From a virus, in IMG/VR virus record IMGVR_UViG_3300021963_000132, positions 1 through 62,418 of that record: a DNA stretch of 62,418 nt; one strand, given 5' to 3'. The notes below the pieces were generated by a model. That model was given only the letters and a program-made list of their open reading frames with translations, made no database searches and was not told the DNA's origin. The translations under genes and the position numbers were made by a program. Shown here piece by piece: positions 36,101 through 43,870 of the stretch. Every line of letters begins with the position of its first letter. The first letter of the stretch is position 1.

Positions 36101-39100
36101 CATATGTATCGTAGGTCCAGTCTGGTGCCATGGGGTCAGAGAAGGAGTACACGGGCTCAATTGCCCTAATGTCTCCGCCGACCTCTTGCATGAATTCGTC
36201 AACGGCGGTAATCCCCGGAATCATCGCATCTATTTCATCACGATGTGCTCCACCAGGGAATGACCACTTACCGGCACCCACGCTCATATTCGGCGAACGG
36301 CGAGCCAACAGATATTCATAAGTTCCGTCTTTGCGTTTACGCCTTACAAGGGCACCAGATGCACCGTAGCGGCCATAGAAACGACGTCCAGTTACGGAGA
36401 AGTAATAGCCTTCGCCAGTACGCTGATTGTTGCCTCCACCAAGGGGGGCGAAAAACGGCAAAAACGGTGGTTTAATAAGTCCATTGCGTAGTGCCCGAAC
36501 ATGCTGGTAGGAGATGTCTCGCGCATAATGAATGCCATCATCTGTTCGGCGTATTTCGTAGGTGTCCCAGATTTTTTCGCTCAATGGCTCCTCTGGGTCT
36601 ATGTCTCGTTTTCTTGCAGTCTTCGGACGAACCCTGCGCGTGCTGCGCGTGCTGCGGCTAGTGGGCTCTGATGCTCGTGCTGTTGGTGCATGCCAGGGTG
36701 GCAGGTATTCATCCGTATCAGAAAAATCCTCAATTTCTAGGAGGCGCAGTATTTCTTCAAAAAGAGTGTCTTTTGTTATGTTTATTTCCCCAACGAATCG
36801 ACGACCAGCAAAAGACTCTATACCACGACTTCTTGCCAATTGCTCACGACTCACAAAAAGGTGATACGGATTCGATGTCTTGATTAATTTTTTAAGTGTA
36901 TTGAGTTGCTTATCCGTGATTGTGCTGGCATCTACGGTAAGTTCGCCTCCAAGTCCGGTCATGAGGCGAACCATCCCATCACCAAAGGCATCCTGATAAT
37001 CAAATTCCATCTCGTGTCGGTCAACGGGATAAAGAGTTCCGTCTGGATACATCCATGCACCCCAATAGAAACTTTTTGCGAATTCATCAACAGACATTTT
37101 CTGCATCGCCATTGGTCGTGGATTAGCGCCACGGCGCAGACGGGAACCGGCATCCAGACCCTTAATCACGTCCTTTAGGTCATTAATGATTGTGTCACGT
37201 GCTGGTGAGGGCGGCGCGTGCTCCATCAATAAGCGAAGTAAATCTGCCCTTCGTTGACTCCCCAAAACCACATAGGGATTGTTGTACATGGCTCCTTCAT
37301 CAATTAAACTTTGTAATATTCTGGATGTTTTGGCTATTTCTTGTTCATCATCATCGTCACTATCGCCAAGTCTGTCATCAATATCTTCCAGTATGGACAA
37401 AAGTTTGGCATTCTCCTCAAGACCGCGTTCTTTGCGTTGCTCTTTCCAATTTATGGCTTGCTGCTGCCGCTCTTTAATACGGCGTCGTTTCTCTTGGATT
37501 TGGGGGTCGTCGTCAATTGAAATACTGGAGCGCATTGAGCGTGTAGATGACGATGTGGCATCGGACTGCGTGGGGCGGGTGGTTATCCCCTCGCGTACCC
37601 CCACTTTCTCAATTTGTTCTGTTGTGATTTCCCAGGCGTCGTCGTCTTTTTCGATAAACACACTCGCGTGTGGGATGCGTGCTGCGAGGTCCGTGATTGC
37701 GTTAATTTGCTCATCAGTTGGAGGATTTGTGGTGTTGTAATCGATAACGATATTGCCAGGAATCGTCCGAATTTCGTAGTCTCGGCCTGGGAGCATCCAG
37801 TTGACGCGAGTCTTCTCGCGAGTTGCGACAAGCCTGATGAGCCCATCAGAAAATGCCTCTTCATAATCGTGCTCATCGCCATGGTAAAAACCAACTGGAT
37901 ATATCGAGCCATCCGGATATATCCAGCCCGCTCCCCAATCGGAATCAGCAAACTCTTCTGATGTTATTCGGTCAAAATGCAGACTTCGCTCATTACCGCC
38001 GCGTCGTCGCCGCAGGGGCTGTGTGGACTCTTCGCGTAATCGTTTTTTGATGTCGGCGCGCAGAGCAATGACAATTTGTTGTTCTTCTGGTGTCAGCGGT
38101 TCAACCTTCTCGCCATATTCCGTGATTATGGCGTCAATGGTAAGCAACCCATCTATGGATGAAGCCCCAGCATCGGTTGCAAGGGGATTATCCAATGCGG
38201 CAGAATCAGAAATAACTCCGCGTAGCAGGTCATCTCTCTTTTCTAGAGCAGTTCTCGCATACCAATTATCACCATCATCACTTCTTGGTCGCGGCTCGTC
38301 ATCACCGGTCAAGTTTGCTACTACGTCTGAATTCAAAATACGTGTTAGAAGGTCAACGAGTGTGCGATTTCGCTCAGTTCTTTTGTATCTAGTCCGTACC
38401 TCTCGGGAAAGTGCTTCGCGTTGTTCTTGTTTGGCCTTGGCGGCTAATTTTCGTCCTTCTGGCGACTCCCGAGTGACCAAACGTCTGGAGCGCTGCGTTC
38501 TGCTGCTTCGTCCATCGAGTAGCCCACGGGTGGTTGGCAACGAACGTGCTGGGCTACCCCCAGATAGGCGCTCCTCTCTAACCGATATTCCCTCAACCGA
38601 ATCAAGGGCAACTTTGCCAAGGTCTTCATCGGAGGCATCGGCAAGACGGATTGACCGAGTTGACCTCATTGAAACTTGTTGGTCAGGCGGGTCTAGGCGG
38701 TCAATGACTTCGTCAATCGGCCCGTCATAGTTCAGGAAACCAACCTCGATTTGTTCTCGTGTAAATTGGCTGGGTAGGTCTATGTTGCTTATTTGAGTTG
38801 GTGGCCTTACTATTCTGGTTATCCAGTTAGAAGCAACTTCAGCAAGTGTTGCCCGTAAATATATTTCTCTGTCTTCTTCTGTCAAATCCTCTAAACCCGG
38901 TATTTGGCGGAGGCTATTCCAGAAGTCCTTATCCCTCGCAAATGAAAGAGACGCAAGTATATTTCCCCACTCTGAATGTCGGTCAAAGGTGTTTCCTAAC
39001 GTATAGTGACCCAAAATGTCATGAAAGACAGTAAGGGGACTTAACACAAAACCACGTTTTTCTAGTTCGTCATGAATGCTCTGCCATGCATGGGGGTCTG

Positions 39101-40244
39101 TCAGTAGGTGTAGGTAGCCGTGAATAAACTCGTTTTCGTTTTTATTTGCTCCGCCAATTCTGGCATCTTCATTACGTGCTATTTTTTCTAATTCCGGAAT
39201 TATGTAATATTTGAGAAGTTTTGCAGAAATTTCATTAGCACGCAACATAATTGCATTTTGTGAATTGGCGCTGTAATCAGTCTTTAGTTGCTCCACATAT
39301 TTGTCCATAAACAAATCGTGGAAGGGGAATCGTTCGCCGTTTCCTGGCCACTTGGCAAGATTCGCATTACGTCTATTGCCGCCCTGGAACGTTGAATTGA
39401 CGAGGTCCTCCCACTTGGCCGCATCGCGGTTATTTGAAAGGTCGTCCACAATCTCCTGCAGAACCCCTGCATTGGGAATTTCGGTATTGTGGTAATCCCT
39501 GTCCCCTGGCAACAAGGAGCGGAGAATCCCATTCGGCGGAAGTCTGAGCGAAATTGTGCCATCGTCGTGAATCCGCAACTCAGAATTATTTACGATGTCC
39601 TCAATGGTAAGGTCAATATCTGGATGTGATTCAAATCCATCAATGATGGTTTTTCTTCTGAGAAGACCAGTACGCTCACGACGACCCATTAATTCCCATA
39701 CGTCACGCATCTGCCTAAGGTTGTTGACCAGTAGATACGTTTGTCGCTCAATGCGGTTTTTCTGAATAGGCGTCCAGTCCCCCATAGACAGAATTTTTTG
39801 TTCAAGTTTTTCGCGTATGCCGAGCCAGAAGTAACCTCTGCCCAAGTTATCTAATTCCTCGTAGTCCGAGTCATCTTTGTCCGTGCCCTCTACAACAACA
39901 TCACTTAGCGGAATTCTTTCACGGATGCTTCGCATGGATACTCGACCACGAGCAGTCCGGGCATCTCTCAGTTGTTCTGGCTTGCCGTCAATTCCACTGA
40001 GCAATGACCGCAATTTGTTCTCATCAAACTCAATGTTGACATTTCCGGCACGGCGCTGGTTTTCAATCTCAACAGCGTCACCTTCGGTCAACTTCGCAAG
40101 CCGTCGAGCAAGATTCTTGGGAACAATAAAACGAGGAATTATTGGACGCTCAAGTGGTTTGCCTTCAAAGACGATGCCATCTGCGTCAGCGTCAACAACG
40201 CCAGTAATGTCAACAAATGCCATGCCTGGTCCAGCGGAGCGCAA
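30198..40244 (-). CDS. Giant polyvalent protein D (about 3,350 aa, probably made as a -1 frameshift fusion to the prohead protease)
   Basis: The frame is open from 40331 to 30198. The first usable start is TTG at 40244 (ATG at 40223), but homology to giants A and B begins upstream (LGPRVGQRLGGGLRSAG), where no start codon exists. Frameshifting from the protease gene is therefore the likely entry; the fused product would be about 3,839 residues. Numbered from the TTG: the Asp tag D18, D20, D22 and PLERPIIPRF; an HDILGH...DRHSEW metal-site-like module (408-425) like those in other polyvalent proteins; two WIYPDG/WMYPDG modules (about 751-885 and 1045-1168); a Nudix domain (about 1268-1435) with GKWSFPGG but a degenerate box; a KTSC-like domain (about 2428-2501); long helical regions. 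Linkers of SMRSxR type recur at least 12 times. Confidence 0.87.
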   Translation of the reverse strand: MRSAGPGMAFVDITGVVDADADGIVFEGKPLERPIIPRFIVPKNLARRLAKLTEGDAVEIENQRRAGNVNIEFDENKLRSLLSGIDGKPEQLRDARTARGRVSMRSIRERIPLSDVVVEGTDKDDSDYEELDNLGRGYFWLGIREKLEQKILSMGDWTPIQKNRIERQTYLLVNNLRQMRDVWELMGRRERTGLLRRKTIIDGFESHPDIDLTIEDIVNNSELRIHDDGTISLRLPPNGILRSLLPGDRDYHNTEIPNAGVLQEIVDDLSNNRDAAKWEDLVNSTFQGGNRRNANLAKWPGNGERFPFHDLFMDKYVEQLKTDYSANSQNAIMLRANEISAKLLKYYIIPELEKIARNEDARIGGANKNENEFIHGYLHLLTDPHAWQSIHDELEKRGFVLSPLTVFHDILGHYTLGNTFDRHSEWGNILASLSFARDKDFWNSLRQIPGLEDLTEEDREIYLRATLAEVASNWITRIVRPPTQISNIDLPSQFTREQIEVGFLNYDGPIDEVIDRLDPPDQQVSMRSTRSIRLADASDEDLGKVALDSVEGISVREERLSGGSPARSLPTTRGLLDGRSSRTQRSRRLVTRESPEGRKLAAKAKQEQREALSREVRTRYKRTERNRTLVDLLTRILNSDVVANLTGDDEPRPRSDDGDNWYARTALEKRDDLLRGVISDSAALDNPLATDAGASSIDGLLTIDAIITEYGEKVEPLTPEEQQIVIALRADIKKRLREESTQPLRRRRGGNERSLHFDRITSEEFADSDWGAGWIYPDGSIYPVGFYHGDEHDYEEAFSDGLIRLVATREKTRVNWMLPGRDYEIRTIPGNIVIDYNTTNPPTDEQINAITDLAARIPHASVFIEKDDDAWEITTEQIEKVGVREGITTRPTQSDATSSSTRSMRSSISIDDDPQIQEKRRRIKERQQQAINWKEQRKERGLEENAKLLSILEDIDDRLGDSDDDDEQEIAKTSRILQSLIDEGAMYNNPYVVLGSQRRADLLRLLMEHAPPSPARDTIINDLKDVIKGLDAGSRLRRGANPRPMAMQKMSVDEFAKSFYWGAWMYPDGTLYPVDRHEMEFDYQDAFGDGMVRLMTGLGGELTVDASTITDKQLNTLKKLIKTSNPYHLFVSREQLARSRGIESFAGRRFVGEINITKDTLFEEILRLLEIEDFSDTDEYLPPWHAPTARASEPTSRSTRSTRRVRPKTARKRDIDPEEPLSEKIWDTYEIRRTDDGIHYARDISYQHVRALRNGLIKPPFLPFFAPLGGGNNQRTGEGYYFSVTGRRFYGRYGASGALVRRKRKDGTYEYLLARRSPNMSVGAGKWSFPGGAHRDEIDAMIPGITAVDEFMQEVGGDIRAIEPVYSFSDPMAPDWTYDTYVYEVGPRELRKLRPRDGENTNVEWFTAEEILEMRDNDELLPSFARRAQRIINESGDRSIASARSSRSVVSDDTIPGEPTGVRSARNIKDIDDELSQISKSMANLDARLDAEEITLDEYRKEQIPLRRRSAELGKERAQITGRRRVEARPEEPLEEKPKQPQQGIAPSAGEQTWDSAAFLEQQRQKQIAWMRGLGFSEDEINLLMSPTPTPTSLRSRRTGNSDTKIAPPRFDLKTSPVLTEQVQVAPTTTPNPALASFSDGELIDALEMYNIRIPEKAATPDDSGVTIPSWFPSSDQIILELQTRGYMVTRLRMGDARSTRFTDPMFFAAPNPQALPEQIDRRIPLSSAKLPEFIESETLRTGQQLTTRKGREFKDWKLISNLQSMNDREFNNFGDKLDSDAVEMRRRKASGEMSVEEHDAWLSAHTAIRNTYQDVVAQRRMRALIDAGERLNIDNDPLLKPLDIVFYSQAVPNFRSQRKFDPVVQDMFDDGVIDDSVFNSLANYAQLRQQRDNGVRDGLSRLLGFDIDGERQPQLSPEEMNMVRGLIADYNEMYGTELEKSDLAELDFGQLTALGVDKIDAMFLSGGQPLSMRSRRGKNRKKWNVTGDKKVTSNMKKLTPEQVRLEQEQRRRAKKIPGKKDQGPSKNEWREYRSMKSGRAVGERARYLQDLAANTVGLNYGVAGRPIGSSSPDGQDGYLSFGGDIKLGDILPNNFLSNLDLQGEQRYVVMGISKAKKNSSQVLLRDLKTGSSLSAYVQDDHQLLNVGRSASMRSSRSLLPAVRADILDDFRNLNHEKIKSRVKRLLEENASISAQRDQIEARINEEGELSDEDDLRFGVLDNMLLAVGDEIEEVQSTIEYLLAEQRQDSIDKITREIALSDAKKYTAKDIDKVGLSQDEWQQVSALIQGSPREREILFDLPAGGRASTMSANNLADSLNKIIKEFAKDSNNFTPFYNFDIDEVLSLDDVNDEDEIRAINSAATHMLRHAYVSIQRGKQLLSAKNAIINTTSADITESEVLAIAPTTRSAKRVGRTMGRSSVPTGRGLPDTERLYPGRSEKFADSDVRFINIDGNRGEVIVGKKNGNVIRYGGLTDTEIENFAFGRSSARQALNDIATNARYVVDSGGRARGRVPDLKSLLERDIKRVQLSDNEQKTVKSILDGLVSGANAQAIESVTPEKLHSLVSRLFSNGEPAMATNILDAVDSVGVSTMFKNQIAPLSRRFGSLPQNPIDISLSSDEMGIIRDELARLQQVFQANTNAAAGFKLYDALIEGSQGSGIRSNFSVSPAQFAEILQAYEFAYKQPGLPAMSGFTPLEQAAASPKNKFDTTDMGRISGISSETLFNNGAPMSMGKEEQEKLLAWAQSSNIGIAKEISLSSRLTLNEWNGLQALRNLSPQSMRSSGTSNFTRIDNGAGSPLRQMIPPEYKNMSPVEKLAWINQNSASPDNKKGIRKQDAIDEANNIFSVLSLADSNAEQKQKFESLAYDAPDSRGSLPSFARSWDSLSSSSKDALNFQSQKVYDLDFLELNPLQAVDVIRILRPEANKKKTGPLEINDADINALWQDAITASQKTLEAVSRKLRSGMLLEEEDPQAPVGVERASDGPSSVDNSLASLLSRSSLTKRITESEKRKARTSSTPDNPVAAKQQRQNRANKISEFIAQMDDAIAAGYAARNDDMRHSLIWRDLNKLFESPSPDEGRDLSIGQLDDALSLLDDYLVSDVVADALANRGSGFGPRTNARSKQVVLKNIANAEGIRDGLQKIRESYADDPFIDRTPGRGAKLTQVIEPQRQRPSSAKRNSFNRIPDVEKYFAARRNEQQKPASMRSQKDGRAEIRAEATRFKELMDSLDVEAQKADDARTKQALLMLKQIMRRQKSGLLTDKRTNAGALFLTQRELDEIIEALYVALDRQLGRGGDVRVSLFAEMAELMAKAAMATFVDKTVQPINSRTIKKINEQGDEVEVALYE

Positions 40245-40300
40245 CCCACCACCTAGGCGCTGGCCAACCCTGGGGCCGAGTTGTTTCAGTTCGGCATTGA

Positions 40301-40337
40301 GCCCTGACTCAGGAAAGTCGGGCGTCAGTATTTTTTT
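40301..40337 (-). promoter_or_regulatory. Programmed -1 ribosomal frameshift signal joining prohead protease and giant D
   Basis: Read on the minus strand, seven A residues (40337-40331) form the heptamer A AAA AAA in the protease frame (TCA AAA AAA TAC TGA). After a 7-base spacer (40330-40324) comes a hairpin: GCCCGACT (40323-40316), loop TTCCTG, then AGTC-A-GGGC (40309-40301), eight pairs with one bulged A. Heptamer type, spacer length and downstream hairpin all fit canonical bacterial/phage -1 signals. Slippage moves the ribosome into giant D's frame at ATA CTG ACG, two codons before the protease stop. The -1 frame has no ATG, GTG or TTG between its upstream stop and the TTG at 40244. Confidence 0.75.
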
Positions 40338-41716
40338 GAACCACCGGCCTTGCCGTAAAGAACCTCATCAATAGTTCCGGCAACATGCTCAAGGGCCATA
40401 ATCGCGTCCGCAGTGAGGCCGTTACTTATGTGGATTCCCTCGTCGTCAACCTCAGCATCTAGTCGGTGGTAGTCAATGACTGGGTCCAATAGGCTTTTTA
40501 CCTGATACGCCTCATTGGGGGTGCAGAGCACCGTGAAAACTTCTTGCTCTTCGGACTTGGACGCAGTGGGCTTAAGCGATTCCAGGAGTTCAATGGCTCG
40601 CGTAAGTTTTTCGGCAGGAACAATGCCCGAGCCGAGTGTTGCGTCAAGAATGACATCGGCGGCTTCATCCATCTGCTCATCCAATGACTTGCCACCACTG
40701 GTCATGAACACCATTCCAGTTGGCATGCCCATTCCAGGCTTCACGCTCATTGGCATTGAGGGCATCTGCGATGGGACGACCGTGGGTGACGGCATCCGAC
40801 TTTCTTCATTGCGCATGCCAATTTTTTCCGGCTTACCAAACATGTACTCGCCAGAATCGTAATCGTGGTGGTAGCCGAGACGGTAGGTGACCATGTTGCC
40901 GTTGCCTGCATCACGGTTGAAAACGACAGAATTCTCCGTTGCGTACAGGACATCCAGTCGTGAGCGCGAACGGCTCATCAACTCCATAGATAGTGCCGCA
41001 AGCGCCTCATCGGGTAGTTGGCGAGCCTCGCCTTCTGCAAAAATATCCTCACGCTGACGGGGGTATTCGCGATTGCGCTCCTCGTGATGGCGAACGGGCA
41101 GTTGGGGCAGAATTGGACGACCCACGACGGCGGGTCCTCGTGGTGTCATTAGGGCGGTTGGCCCCATTCCTGGCATTCCGCACTTTTCGGCGTCATCACT
41201 CTTTACCGAGATAGTCCCAGTCAGTTGATTCGCGCCGTGAAGAACAGGGCTGACTTCATACAACTCAACCTCATGCAGGACATTTGCTTGCGCATGGGGG
41301 TCAAATGTGGCGTTGAGGGTTTTATAGCCAATGCTCCACTCCTGCTCATGTCCAAAGAATGCAACACTCGCAAATGCCTCACGGCCCTTTTCGGTTGCAA
41401 GGTTGAATTGAACCTTGGCAAACAGTCCACCGACATTGGCCATCTTCATTTTTGCTGGAAGGCGGGGGTCGGAGGCGGGAACTTCGTAGATTTCAAGAAC
41501 CTTGCCGATGGGGTCATTCCAACTATGCCCCCATACAACGCGAGGCTTACGGCGCTTCAGACTTTCAGTAAACGCGCCAGTTGCAACAACGTCACCGACA
41601 CTGTCTTTGTTGCCAATTGCCGCCACAAAACATTCAACAATTCCCTGTGCCTCGTCAATGTTGACCTGGCCATTTAGCGCCTTAAAGTTGATTTGGTCCT
41701 GCGTAGAGTTGCTCAT
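40325..41716 (-). CDS. HK97-type prohead maturation protease (peptidase family S78), 463 aa, with frameshift at its 3' end
   Basis: The ATG at 41716 has GGAG six bases upstream; a start 11 codons further out lacks this. Residues 1-175 hold the S78 fold, with catalytic His64 in VVWGHSW and Ser128 in EWSIGYK. The family cuts scaffold and capsid precursors inside the prohead. The C-terminal 290 residues are an extension: Pro/Met-rich stretches, then a helical region (about 330-460) with a segment EEQEVFTVLCTPNEAYQVKSLL. The gene follows the portal, the usual head-gene order, and ends in a -1 frameshift signal that would fuse it to giant D. The short 463-residue form ends GGSKKY. Confidence 0.93.
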   Translation of the reverse strand: MSNSTQDQINFKALNGQVNIDEAQGIVECFVAAIGNKDSVGDVVATGAFTESLKRRKPRVVWGHSWNDPIGKVLEIYEVPASDPRLPAKMKMANVGGLFAKVQFNLATEKGREAFASVAFFGHEQEWSIGYKTLNATFDPHAQANVLHEVELYEVSPVLHGANQLTGTISVKSDDAEKCGMPGMGPTALMTPRGPAVVGRPILPQLPVRHHEERNREYPRQREDIFAEGEARQLPDEALAALSMELMSRSRSRLDVLYATENSVVFNRDAGNGNMVTYRLGYHHDYDSGEYMFGKPEKIGMRNEESRMPSPTVVPSQMPSMPMSVKPGMGMPTGMVFMTSGGKSLDEQMDEAADVILDATLGSGIVPAEKLTRAIELLESLKPTASKSEEQEVFTVLCTPNEAYQVKSLLDPVIDYHRLDAEVDDEGIHISNGLTADAIMALEHVAGTIDEVLYGKAGGSKKY

Positions 41717-41819
41717 ATTGCTCCAATCGTCTTCTTCAATAATAGTCAATCAAACGACATTTTCTTGTACCATTGGGTCATTTCGTGATGTTTACTTAAA
41801 GTCCAACAATTTCAGCAAA

Positions 41820-43868
41820 CTATGGGCGGCTGAATTCCCACGCCCTACGAGCCTCCATGTCAGCAAGGTTTGGTCGTGCGTTGGCGATTGCATCAGCGAA
41901 AATCATGTTCACTGATGTGCGCAACGCTGAATACCTATCATCTTCGCTCGGAATCCCATATGAATTGAATATGGAAGACGAAATATCTGTTGATATTTTT
42001 TCAACAATAGATTTGATGCGGCTCATCTGAGATTCCGAGTGGACAGCAGTTTCGTTTTTGCTCGGAGCCACATACTTGGCTGATTTTTCATTATAAATAT
42101 TTTGCGAATCACGAATAATGGTGGCTAAAACCGGCTTTACGTCCTCATCCAATTGTTTAAACCAAGTTTCCTTGCTTAGGATTGACTCAATATCAAGAGA
42201 GCCGGAGGCAAGTGCTTTTCGTGATTTTTGACCGCTCATCTTCTCGAGGACAACTCTCTGCATTCGCTCAAGAACGCGCTCAATGCTTCTGTCAAGAATC
42301 TCCGTCCAACGGGATACAGACAACTCACTTTGTTCATCTTTGGTAAAGAGTTCTGGCCCGATTGCGTCTGCCATCATCATCCCTGGTGGTGCACCGGCCC
42401 CTGGGGCGCCCATTGCCTCAATGGCCATTGCTCCAGCCATTGTTGTTGGGTCTGGAGAACCGCCAGCACCCATATCTGGTGGGACCGCTGCCGCGTCCCC
42501 GCCCGGGGGCATTCCTGGCATTCCTGGCATTCCTGGGATGGCCGCACCACCTGCATCGGGGGGCATTCCTGGCATCCCCGGAATAGCCCCACCACCCGGA
42601 AGTTCCATTCCTGGCTGCTGTGTTGGCATCGGCTTTTTGGTATTGGCAATTGGCGTTAGGTTGGGGTTCATGAGTAGGCTGTCCGCCAAGTCAGCCTCTA
42701 CGTCCTTACGTCCAGTGCCAGTTCGGTATTCGTTGACACTAATAAGACCCGCCTGCAATTCTTGCATCAGATATCTTTCGGATTCTTGTTTGGCAAGAAT
42801 CAAGACAGGCACATCCGATGTGTCGAAATCAATGTAATGGTCTTCATCCAGTTCATCAAGGGCGCGAGCCAAAACCTCCAAGTGTGGAGCCATTGTCTCG
42901 TTCCAGAAAACACGAATTTCTTCACCGGCATTACTAAACGTCCTGCCTGCTGCATTTCCAATTACCGACTCTGGCACACCAAAAGAAGCAAGAATCTCCT
43001 CCTTGGTGATTTGGCGCATCTGAATGTATGCAGCGTCACGCGGGTTTGATGAGGTATCTACGAAGTCAACTCCATCGTCAGCGGAAATCACCGTGGTTTG
43101 CCCCACTTTGCCCAGATTTCCCCTGAATCTATTGCGTAATTCATCCTTATCATCATCGTCGATTTCGCCACGGAGAACAAGGAGACCACCCGGCCGACCA
43201 TCATTGAGAAGGTAGTTGCGGTTGTACAACTTGGCCAAATTTTCAATTTCTACGGCTATGCCAGCAGACTCCAGTGGCGTTAGGGAGAGATATGGGTCGA
43301 GGGGGTGTGGTCGGCGAATCCATACAACATCTTTTGGATTCATCATTATCTTGTCGCCATTCGGCATCAAAACCTCATAGCCAGAAACAAAAGTTTTTGA
43401 ATCTGGAATCGGTGCCGTTGACTGTGGGGGCAGGAGGTTTAGTCCGATAATTCCACCATCTCGGCCACGAACCTTTTCAATAAAAACTCCTCGCGTACCT
43501 AGGAGCAACTGTGATGACATTCTATATCTAAATATAAATGAATTTTCACCAATGTTGCTTTTGGTGTTTAAGAGGTCCAGGATGCCCTTCTGCTTACCGG
43601 GTTTGTTTTTTACAACCGTCCCCTCAGGGGAATTGTCGCGCCTGAGGATAATGGGCAGCCGTGCCTGGTTGCCAGCAATTGCATCAATGCAGCGAGATAC
43701 CCAAGTAACTTTCTGCATTCCCTCGCGATAGGCGCGCTCAATATCCCAGGGGTCGCGATATGCCTTGCCAGCATACGAAGCGTTCTGGGCTACAATGCCA
43801 CCGGGTCCGATGGCTGATTTCTGTGCCTCATTGGCCAGAGATTTTGTGTCAATTTTGTTCCAGGCCAT
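41820..43868 (-). CDS. Portal protein, HK97 family, 682 aa
   Basis: Residues about 1-420 fit the HK97-type phage portal family, the dodecameric ring at the head vertex that carries DNA in and out and binds terminase. Visible family segments include VTWVSRCIDAIAGNQARLPI, a MNPKDVVWIRRPHPLDPYLSLTPLE stretch, QITKEEILASFGVPESVIG and FWNETMAPHLEVL. A Gly/Pro/Met-rich, collagen-like linker of PGMPGMPP repeats (about 420-490) follows. A further helical domain of about 190 residues is beyond the usual portal length. The ATG lies two bases after the stop of the upstream small membrane gene, with no clear Shine-Dalgarno, so coupling is likely. It lies directly before the protease gene. Confidence 0.94.
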   Translation of the reverse strand: MAWNKIDTKSLANEAQKSAIGPGGIVAQNASYAGKAYRDPWDIERAYREGMQKVTWVSRCIDAIAGNQARLPIILRRDNSPEGTVVKNKPGKQKGILDLLNTKSNIGENSFIFRYRMSSQLLLGTRGVFIEKVRGRDGGIIGLNLLPPQSTAPIPDSKTFVSGYEVLMPNGDKIMMNPKDVVWIRRPHPLDPYLSLTPLESAGIAVEIENLAKLYNRNYLLNDGRPGGLLVLRGEIDDDDKDELRNRFRGNLGKVGQTTVISADDGVDFVDTSSNPRDAAYIQMRQITKEEILASFGVPESVIGNAAGRTFSNAGEEIRVFWNETMAPHLEVLARALDELDEDHYIDFDTSDVPVLILAKQESERYLMQELQAGLISVNEYRTGTGRKDVEADLADSLLMNPNLTPIANTKKPMPTQQPGMELPGGGAIPGMPGMPPDAGGAAIPGMPGMPGMPPGGDAAAVPPDMGAGGSPDPTTMAGAMAIEAMGAPGAGAPPGMMMADAIGPELFTKDEQSELSVSRWTEILDRSIERVLERMQRVVLEKMSGQKSRKALASGSLDIESILSKETWFKQLDEDVKPVLATIIRDSQNIYNEKSAKYVAPSKNETAVHSESQMSRIKSIVEKISTDISSSIFNSYGIPSEDDRYSALRTSVNMIFADAIANARPNLADMEARRAWEFSRP

Positions 43869-43870
43869 AA

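Noticed and set aside
40223-40244. TTG 40244 or ATG 40223 as the ordinary start of giant D
   Set aside because: Not excluded, but both lie inside or after the tag conserved with giants A and B, which would remove residues that the frameshift product keeps; AGGTGG near the TTG is a weak site.
42283-42837. A plus-strand Pro/Gly/Ile-rich frame opposite the portal linker
   Set aside because: It is the complement of the Gly-Pro-Met repeat region of the portal gene; the low complexity explains its openness.
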